This document shows, in pieces, positions 58,940 through 64,000 of a DNA stretch of 64,000 nucleotides (positions within the stretch are counted from its first letter, which is position 1; every line of letters starts with the position of its first letter). The stretch is from Pseudoalteromonas shioyasakiensis (GTDB taxonomy: Bacteria > Pseudomonadota > Gammaproteobacteria > Enterobacterales > Alteromonadaceae). The position numbers and the translations under genes were made by a program. The DNA is taken from NCBI RefSeq assembly GCF_024518675.1, contig NZ_JANIGL010000002.1, forward strand, positions 558,001 to 622,000. The letters run 5' to 3'. The notes below the pieces were generated by a model, which had not been told where the DNA came from, searched no databases, and worked only from the letters and a program-made list of their open reading frames with translations.

Positions 58940-59497
58940 ATGAAAAACTACATTTTACCGTGCTGTGTTTTGTTAGCCCTAGGAGGCTGCAGCAGTAGCC
59001 AACCAAATCAATTGATCTTAAATCCGGTTTACCAAAGTGGTAAAGTTAGTTCAATTAGCCAAAGCCTTAGTACCAGTGTTATTGATTTACGTGGCGACCC
59101 TGCAACACTTAAATTAATTAAATCAGATAAAACACAAACTATTGCCAGCCAAGGTTTAACTGAATCCATTAAAAGTATTTTAGATAGTGCTTTGAGCCGA
59201 AATGGTGCCAGTATTTCAAACTTAGCAACAACGCGCTTTGAAGTAGATATACATACGCTGCAAGCGGTGGTTACAGAAACCATGGTTACTCACTCAAGTA
59301 GTGCAAAAATAGAGTTAGGTGTGCGTGTAATTCGAAGTTCAAGTAACTTCAGAAAAATTTACCGAGGTAATGCAAACCTTGAAGGCCCGCTTAGCCACGA
59401 TAGAGCTAAAATAGAAGGTCAGCTTAATAAGTTGACTGAACAGTTAATTACCCGCATGGTATCAGACCCTGAATTATTAGCATTTTTAGAAGGTTAA
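58940..59497 (+). CDS. YajG family lipoprotein
   Basis: A 185-residue lipoprotein with lipobox ALGGC (Cys17). The mature part has the YajG pattern: LSTSVIDLRGDP near 45-57, LTESIKSILDSALSRNG, and FEVDIHTLQAVVTE. Function unknown; in E. coli yajG also precedes ampG, and the same order is seen here with one gene inserted. Two bases after rlmG. Confidence 0.85.
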   Translation: MKNYILPCCVLLALGGCSSSQPNQLILNPVYQSGKVSSISQSLSTSVIDLRGDPATLKLIKSDKTQTIASQGLTESIKSILDSALSRNGASISNLATTRFEVDIHTLQAVVTETMVTHSSSAKIELGVRVIRSSSNFRKIYRGNANLEGPLSHDRAKIEGQLNKLTEQLITRMVSDPELLAFLEG

Positions 59498-59499
59498 AC

Positions 59500-60120
59500 A
59501 TGAAACGTTTTTTTATATTTTGTGCATTATTAATGATTAGCCAAAGCTTACTGGCCGCTACAGAAGGCCGCTTTGTGCAAAAAAATAACATGTTCCCCCG
59601 CGTTGAAATTACTACCACTATGGGCAAAATCGTCATTGAGATGGACCGTTCTAAAGCCCCTATTACAGTTAATAACTTTTTGACCTATGTGATGGATGGC
59701 AGCTATAAAGGGACCGTATTTCATCGAGTAGAACGTGATATGGAAAACGACCGCGACTTTGTGATTCAAGGCGGTGGTTATGACAAAGACTATGAGGGTG
59801 TTTATGAAGGCGACCCAATCTTTAACGAGAGCGGTAACGGCTCTAAAAACGATATGTATAGTATCGCAATGGCTTACCAAGATAGACAACCTCATTCAGG
59901 GACTCGCCAGTTCTTTTTTAATATGGATGATAACGACCACTTAAATCCAGGCCGTGAATGGGGCTTTGCGGTATTTGGTACTGTGATGGACGGCTATGAA
60001 ACACTAGATAAAATCATGCAAGTTGAAACCGGCTTTAATGAAAAAATTGGTTACGACTTTGTACCTAAAACCCCTGTGGTTATATTAAATATGGCCGTGT
60101 TAGAGCCTACACCTTTGTAA
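59500..60120 (+). CDS. Periplasmic cyclophilin-type peptidyl-prolyl isomerase
   Basis: A 206-residue cyclophilin with a signal peptide (residues 1-20, ending LLA-A). Family motifs: TTMGKIVIEMDRSKAPITV, VFHRVERD and FVIQGGGYD with the active-site Arg and Gln, then SGTRQFFFNM and WGFAVFGTVMDG. It catalyses proline isomerisation during protein folding, here in the periplasm. It lies between the yajG-like gene and ampG. The substrate-loop insertion ENDRD is slightly longer than in E. coli PpiA. Confidence 0.9.
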   Translation: MKRFFIFCALLMISQSLLAATEGRFVQKNNMFPRVEITTTMGKIVIEMDRSKAPITVNNFLTYVMDGSYKGTVFHRVERDMENDRDFVIQGGGYDKDYEGVYEGDPIFNESGNGSKNDMYSIAMAYQDRQPHSGTRQFFFNMDDNDHLNPGREWGFAVFGTVMDGYETLDKIMQVETGFNEKIGYDFVPKTPVVILNMAVLEPTPL

Positions 60121-60129
60121 TTTTAATTG

Positions 60130-60150
60130 GGGCTTAGTTTTAATAAGCCC
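60130..60150 (+). terminator. Weak hairpin between cyclophilin and ampG genes
   Basis: GGGCTTA and TAAGCCC arms with a seven-base loop, ten bases after the cyclophilin stop, without a strong T run. ampG starts 30 bases later, so the hairpin may only reduce read-through. Confidence 0.4.
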
Positions 60151-60181
60151 TAATCTTTCCCTCTTTGCCAATGAAGGCGTT

Positions 60182-61567
60182 ATGAAAAGCAGCTTATCAA
60201 TCACTGAATATTTTTCTTATTTTAAAGACAAACGGTTAATCAACGTTTTCATATTTGGTATGAGTAGCGGTTTTCCATGGGTACTGATCGGCTCGGTTAT
60301 GTCTGCTTGGCTAAAAGACGAAGGCCTGAGCCGCAGCATGATTGGCCTGTTTGGTATTGTATTTGGTGCCTATAGCATTAACTTTTTATGGTCGCCTTTG
60401 GTTGATCGCATTAAATTGCCCCTGCTTTACAACTGGCTTGGTCAACGCCGCAGCTGGATTTTGTTGTGCCAAAGCTTTATTTTACTTGGTGTGGTACTGC
60501 TTGCAGGACTAAATATCACACAACACCTCGCAATAGCCGCCGCTTTATGTTTACTTATCGCTGTAGCCTCTGCAACGCAAGATATCGCTATTGATGCCTT
60601 TCGGATTGACACTTTAGATGAAAGTGAAAGCCATAAAGCCACCGCTGCTGCGGCAATGGCAACTTCTGGTTGGTGGAGCGGTTACGCCCTACTGGGTGCC
60701 ATCCCTTTTTATATGGCTGATATTCCAACTATTGATTGGCCACAAGTCTATTATTTTTTAGCTGCTTTAATGCTCTTACTTATGAGCTGCGTGTTTTGGG
60801 CAAAAGAGCCTGAGTCAAATCGCGAAGCAGTCCATGCTGAACTGGAGCGCATTTATCAAGCTAAGCTTGCTGCTAATCATCAAGACTCACATTCAGCTAA
60901 AGTCGTAGCCTGGCTAGCGGTCACAGTAATAGACCCATTTAGAACCTTCTTTGCCCGTAACGGAGTTAAGACCGCGCTTGCCCTACTTGCCTTTATATTC
61001 TTATTTAAAATTGGCGAAGCATTTTTAGCGCGTATGTCAATTGTATTTTATAAAGAGGTCGGTTTTAGCAATACCCAAATAGCGAATTACTCAAAGCTAG
61101 GCACAGGATTAATTACTATTGTATTTGCTTTTTTAGGCAGCATTTTTAACCATAAATACGGCATAGTTAAGGGCTTATTTATAAGTGGGGTGGCTATGGC
61201 TGCCTCTAACTTAATGTTCTCATGGATTGCCGTAGCAGGCCCACAAGAGCATTTATATGCTATGGCTATTGTTGTTGACGGTTTTACTCAAGCTTGGTCA
61301 CTTGTGGCTATGGTGGCATTTATATCTATGCTTTGCGATAGGGCATTTAGTGCGACCCATTATGCGCTATTAGCGTCTTTAGGTAATTTAGGCAGAACAT
61401 TACTTTCAAGCTACAGTGGAGTGGTTATTGATGATTGGCTGGGTGGGAACTGGTCGTTATTCTTTATTTTAACAGCATTAATGGTATTGCCGTCGCTGGT
61501 GTTTTTATACTTAATTAGGAAAAGGCTTTATGAACTTGAGAACAACTACCATAAAAATGCAAAGTAA
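60182..61567 (+). CDS. ampG: AmpG family muropeptide permease
   Basis: A 461-residue MFS permease of the AmpG family, which imports GlcNAc-anhydroMurNAc-peptides released from the cell wall for recycling. FGMSSGFPWVLIGSVMSAWL in the first helix and ASATQDIAIDAFRID after helix 4 are the signature. About 12-14 helices. In organisms with inducible AmpC the same pathway signals beta-lactam damage; no ampC or ampR gene lies in this window. Location behind yajG-like is conserved. Confidence 0.92.
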   Translation: MKSSLSITEYFSYFKDKRLINVFIFGMSSGFPWVLIGSVMSAWLKDEGLSRSMIGLFGIVFGAYSINFLWSPLVDRIKLPLLYNWLGQRRSWILLCQSFILLGVVLLAGLNITQHLAIAAALCLLIAVASATQDIAIDAFRIDTLDESESHKATAAAAMATSGWWSGYALLGAIPFYMADIPTIDWPQVYYFLAALMLLLMSCVFWAKEPESNREAVHAELERIYQAKLAANHQDSHSAKVVAWLAVTVIDPFRTFFARNGVKTALALLAFIFLFKIGEAFLARMSIVFYKEVGFSNTQIANYSKLGTGLITIVFAFLGSIFNHKYGIVKGLFISGVAMAASNLMFSWIAVAGPQEHLYAMAIVVDGFTQAWSLVAMVAFISMLCDRAFSATHYALLASLGNLGRTLLSSYSGVVIDDWLGGNWSLFFILTALMVLPSLVFLYLIRKRLYELENNYHKNAK

Positions 61568-61633
61568 CTAGTTGTTTTATTTGTGAAAGCGCTTCCTTGC
61601 ACTGACATAAAAATTAATTAAAGAGATTAATTA

Positions 61634-61873
61634 TTAATCTTCTTTTAATAATCCTAACCCTTCATACGGGTCAACTTCTAATGCATCGCAATAGCGTAAA
61701 AATTCAATCACATCTAAACGACGCTCTTGATTTTCAATTTTACCAACAAAAGAGTGAGGCGTGCCAAGTACTTGTGCAAGGCTGCGCATTGTGTGACCTT
61801 TTTCATGGCGTTTTACTTTAAGCCATTTTGTCAATTTTGAGTTTTCTTCCGAAGAAACTGTTTTACCCATCAT
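61634..61873 (-). CDS. Small XRE-type helix-turn-helix regulator
   Basis: A 79-residue protein that is almost only a Cro/CI-type helix-turn-helix: LTKWLKVKRHEKGHTMRSLA, then VLGTPHSFVGKIENQERRLD and FLRYCDALEVDPYEGL. I start at ATG 61873 because AGGAG lies nine bases upstream; the ATG three codons earlier overlaps that site. It is a single gene with an inverted repeat at its likely transcription start, which suggests autoregulation. No toxin gene is beside it. Targets unknown. Confidence 0.82.
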   Translation of the reverse strand: MMGKTVSSEENSKLTKWLKVKRHEKGHTMRSLAQVLGTPHSFVGKIENQERRLDVIEFLRYCDALEVDPYEGLGLLKED

Positions 61874-61914
61874 AAAAAACATCTCCTACTAGATGATTTA
61901 AAATTCAATTAATA

Positions 61915-61955
61915 CAAGAGTGAAATTTGCCCGTCTCACTCTTGGGTATATTATA
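61915..61955 (-). promoter_or_regulatory. Promoter and candidate operator of the XRE gene
   Basis: A perfect nine-base inverted repeat, CAAGAGTGA-N12-TCACTCTTG (61915-61944), lies immediately downstream of a TATAAT -10 box on the minus strand (61950-61955). The repeat would cover the transcription start, a common arrangement for an autorepressor. Confidence 0.5.
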
Positions 61956-62192
61956 TGCTATAACAAATCTTGTGACATAAAAAACTTAGTCTAGGTCCAT
62001 TTTTAGTACAAAGTGAAATGACACACAGCTATTGCGTAACGCACAATAAAGAGTAAATACTCGATAATGCGTCAATCTTTAATGTATCAAATAATGTATG
62101 TAATTGAACCTATTTTGAGATAAATTATTTTTAACTTATATATTAATGAGTTAAGATATAAACAGTGTAAAATATAAGCAGTAGAGGCTATT
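61956..62192. other. Intergenic region between XRE gene and small membrane protein
   Basis: About 240 AT-rich bases upstream of two divergent small genes. Besides the XRE promoter I see no repeat or RNA gene; a plus-strand promoter for the 62193 gene is expected here. Confidence 0.4.
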
Positions 62193-62366
62193 ATGTTCCG
62201 ATTACTTTTTTTATTACCCATTGCACTTTGCTTGGTTTGGTACTTTTTTCTTAAGAAAAATGGCGTACCCATTAAACAAGGTAAAAAAGGCTTTATATAC
62301 ATTTTAAGCTTTTCAGCCCTAGTGTTAGGCTTTTTTGTTCTAATGATTCAAGTCACCCACCAATAG
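62193..62366 (+). CDS. Small membrane protein (57 aa)
   Basis: A 57-residue product with two hydrophobic helices (about 2-20 and 34-53) joined by a basic loop KKNGVPIKQGKKG. AGAGG six bases before the ATG supports translation, and a hairpin follows the stop. I do not recognise the family. The short positively charged loop and paired helices are like many small inner-membrane proteins of unknown function. Confidence 0.6.
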   Translation: MFRLLFLLPIALCLVWYFFLKKNGVPIKQGKKGFIYILSFSALVLGFFVLMIQVTHQ

Positions 62367-62377
62367 TGAGTGACTTG
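62349..62377. terminator. Hairpin at the end of the small membrane-protein gene
   Basis: CAAGTCAC and GTGACTTG arms flank the stop codon region. It lies between this gene and the convergent RND pump gene and may serve both. Confidence 0.5.
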
Positions 62378-62384
62378 ATTTAAA

Positions 62385-64000
62385 CTATTGGCTGCTTTTT
62401 CGCTCACGTAACATCAGTAAACATGGGGTCAAAACTAAGGTGAGCACAGTTGCAAATGTGAGTCCGCCAGCTACAGCGGTCGCTAATTGCACCCACCATT
62501 GTGTTGAAGGCGCGCCGAAATCAATAGTACGGTTAAATAAGTCAATATTGATTTGTAGCACCATCGGCATCAAGCCTAAAATCGTCGTCACTGTCGTTAA
62601 TAGCACAGGCCTTAAACGCTGCGCTCCTGTTCTTAAAATGGCATCTTTCGCTGCTAGTCCCTGACGTCGTAAAACATTGTAGGTATCGATCAATACTATA
62701 TTATTATTAACAACAATACCGGCTAACGAAATCACGCCAATGCCTGACATAACAACCCCAAATGGCTGCTGCAATACCAGTAAACCTAGAAACACGCCCA
62801 CAGTTGAAAATAACACTGCACTGAGTATTAAAAATGCCTGATAAAAGCTGTTAAATTGCGTGACCAAAATTATACCCATTACAAATAACGCCACTAAAAA
62901 AGCGTTTTTCAAAAAGGCTTCTGATTCATCTTGATCTTCAGTTTCACCACGCACCTTAATTTTAACTCTAAGGTCTAATAAACCTTGCTCTTTTAATTGC
63001 GCCTGTAATCGGGGTAGGGCTTTTGCAAGTTGCTCACCTACCTTCATATCAGCATTAATGGTCACAACCCGATGAGCATCTACTCGGCGTATAGTGTCAA
63101 CTTTTGGCGCGGCATGACGCTCAACAAAATGCGTGATGGGTATTTGTCCATGCATGGTTTTGATACGTAATGTTTCTAAACGCCCTAAGTCGCGTTTATC
63201 ATGAGGAAAGCGAACACGGATATCGATTTCATCATCAACATCATCAGGGCGATACTCACCAAGCTTTAAGCCGTTGGTTATTAGCTGCACATTTGCACCA
63301 AGCATGGCAGCATCAGCACCAAATCGCGCAGCATCTGCACGGTTTAGTTTTAATTGCCATTCAATACCGGGCTTTGAAGCTGTATCGTCTACATTGCGAA
63401 AAGCCCCATCTTCTTCAATAGCTCGGCGAATAATATTAGCTTGTTGATTTAACACTTCAGGAAATTTTGAGCTTAGTTCGATACTAAGTGCTTTACCGCC
63501 GCCGGGACCATTCTCATCCTTTCGCAGCTCAATTTCTACGCCGGCAAAGCTTGCTGTAATTTCATTAACCTGGCTTATGATATCTTCAGCCGGAGCGCGC
63601 TCATCCCAATCCTTCAGGTTCATTCTAAAGCTGCCAATTTGATCCGTACCACCGGTGCGTGCATAAAGAGTTTTAATTCCTGGCACCGCTAATATACGGG
63701 TTTCAATTTCTTTCATGATCACGTCTTTTTCATAAATAGACAGATCACTGTAGGAGCGCACCTTTATATTGACTCCATTTGGTTCTACATCGGGAAAAAA
63801 CTCAACACCTAATTTTGATACACCATAGCCAAAAAATACCGCAACAGAAAAAACAATCGCTACGAGCAAGGTCCACCAAGGCTTGTCAATTGCATGGTTT
63901 AATAAACGAACATAACGTCCAGAAAAACCTGATAACTGTGTTAAGTCACCTGACTCAGCAAGCATCAAATCACTTTTTTGCTGTGTAGTTAAAGGCCGTG
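62385..64000 (-). CDS. RND efflux transporter, C-terminal half (runs off the window)
   Basis: The frame is open from the window edge, so the gene continues beyond 64000; about 538 C-terminal residues are visible. They include the central helix WWTLLVAIVFSVAVFFGYG, the porter domain (PDVEPNGVNIKV, DGAFRNVDDTASKPGIEW) and helices 8-12 with GIVVNNNIVLIDTYN and RLRPVLLTTVTTILGLMPM. AcrB has a conserved Lys in helix 10 (the K of AKNAILI) where this protein has Asn. It is therefore an RND pump of a less studied HAE-1-like group. The adaptor is probably encoded upstream, outside the window. Confidence 0.9.
   Translation of the reverse strand, partial: RPLTTQQKSDLMLAESGDLTQLSGFSGRYVRLLNHAIDKPWWTLLVAIVFSVAVFFGYGVSKLGVEFFPDVEPNGVNIKVRSYSDLSIYEKDVIMKEIETRILAVPGIKTLYARTGGTDQIGSFRMNLKDWDERAPAEDIISQVNEITASFAGVEIELRKDENGPGGGKALSIELSSKFPEVLNQQANIIRRAIEEDGAFRNVDDTASKPGIEWQLKLNRADAARFGADAAMLGANVQLITNGLKLGEYRPDDVDDEIDIRVRFPHDKRDLGRLETLRIKTMHGQIPITHFVERHAAPKVDTIRRVDAHRVVTINADMKVGEQLAKALPRLQAQLKEQGLLDLRVKIKVRGETEDQDESEAFLKNAFLVALFVMGIILVTQFNSFYQAFLILSAVLFSTVGVFLGLLVLQQPFGVVMSGIGVISLAGIVVNNNIVLIDTYNVLRRQGLAAKDAILRTGAQRLRPVLLTTVTTILGLMPMVLQINIDLFNRTIDFGAPSTQWWVQLATAVAGGLTFATVLTLVLTPCLLMLRERKSSQ

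Noticed and set aside
61590..61602. Possible LacI-type half-palindrome GAAAGCGCTTCC after ampG
   Set aside because: It lies downstream of a gene end rather than before a promoter and is short and imperfect.

Overview
The window looks like chromosomal DNA of a marine gammaproteobacterium of the order Alteromonadales, most probably Pseudoalteromonas. Three things point there: AT-rich sequence of about 60% A+T, the gene set (Na+-translocating NQR, FabV-type enoyl reductase, gcvT-gcvH-gcvP order, DUF3545, YcaD-like and FucP-like MFS permeases), and the protein sequences themselves. The assignment is by family resemblance only; no search was run. No rRNA, tRNA, CRISPR array, prophage or intact insertion sequence was seen.

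Layout. 1-9.9 kb: accessory and stress genes, each with its own terminator. These are a partial membrane protein, DUF2189, a Tat-exported PhoX-like phosphatase, Dps, a divergent AsnC/LysE pair, the 28-codon tail of a lost RND pump, a HugZ-like haem protein, a glutathione transferase, YjdM and an MFS permease. 9.9-18.3 kb: a secreted cysteine-free relative of pyroglutamyl peptidase, a large catalase, a GltS-like symporter, ChaB, Cu/Zn superoxide dismutase, and a periplasmic protein joining a cytochrome-c motif to a Vgb-like propeller. 18.3-26.6 kb: AcpH, a membrane AraC regulator divergent from a DUF2306 protein, a YdjM-like protein, a chemoreceptor and hypotheticals. Around 25.7-26.0 kb and 26.7-26.9 kb lie insertion-sequence fragments and palindromic repeats.

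27.1-33.6 kb: the glycine cleavage genes gcvT, gcvH and gcvP. A MITE-like inverted repeat of about 160 bp sits between gcvT and gcvH, and a terminator sits between gcvH and gcvP. A half-length GcvT paralogue and a divergent LysR gene lie upstream. 33.7-39.1 kb: a sugar permease behind a LacI-type operator, DUF1289, MscS, YaaA, transaldolase and DUF3545.

39.1-47.8 kb: a tightly overlapping cobalamin operon on the minus strand. A B12 riboswitch is followed by btuD, btuC, cobT, cobS, cobU, cobQ, cobO and btuF, ending in ung (uracil-DNA glycosylase), whose start overlaps the btuF stop. cobC lies upstream of the riboswitch. 47.9-55.1 kb: the complete Na+-NQR operon nqrABCDEF, followed by apbE (the flavin transferase that modifies NqrB and NqrC) and nqrM (maturation). 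55.5-64 kb: fabV, bolA, alkB, the rlmG-yajG-cyclophilin-ampG run, a small XRE regulator, a 57-residue membrane protein and the C-terminal half of an RND efflux pump that runs off the window.

How they work together: NQR builds the sodium gradient that symporters of the GltS type use. The B12 cluster imports corrinoids and completes the lower ligand. Several neighbours handle peroxide, superoxide and alkylation stress. The most unusual items are the Cys-to-Ser C15 relative, the half-GcvT gene, the repeat inside the gcv cluster, ung under the B12 leader, and the cytochrome-propeller fusion.
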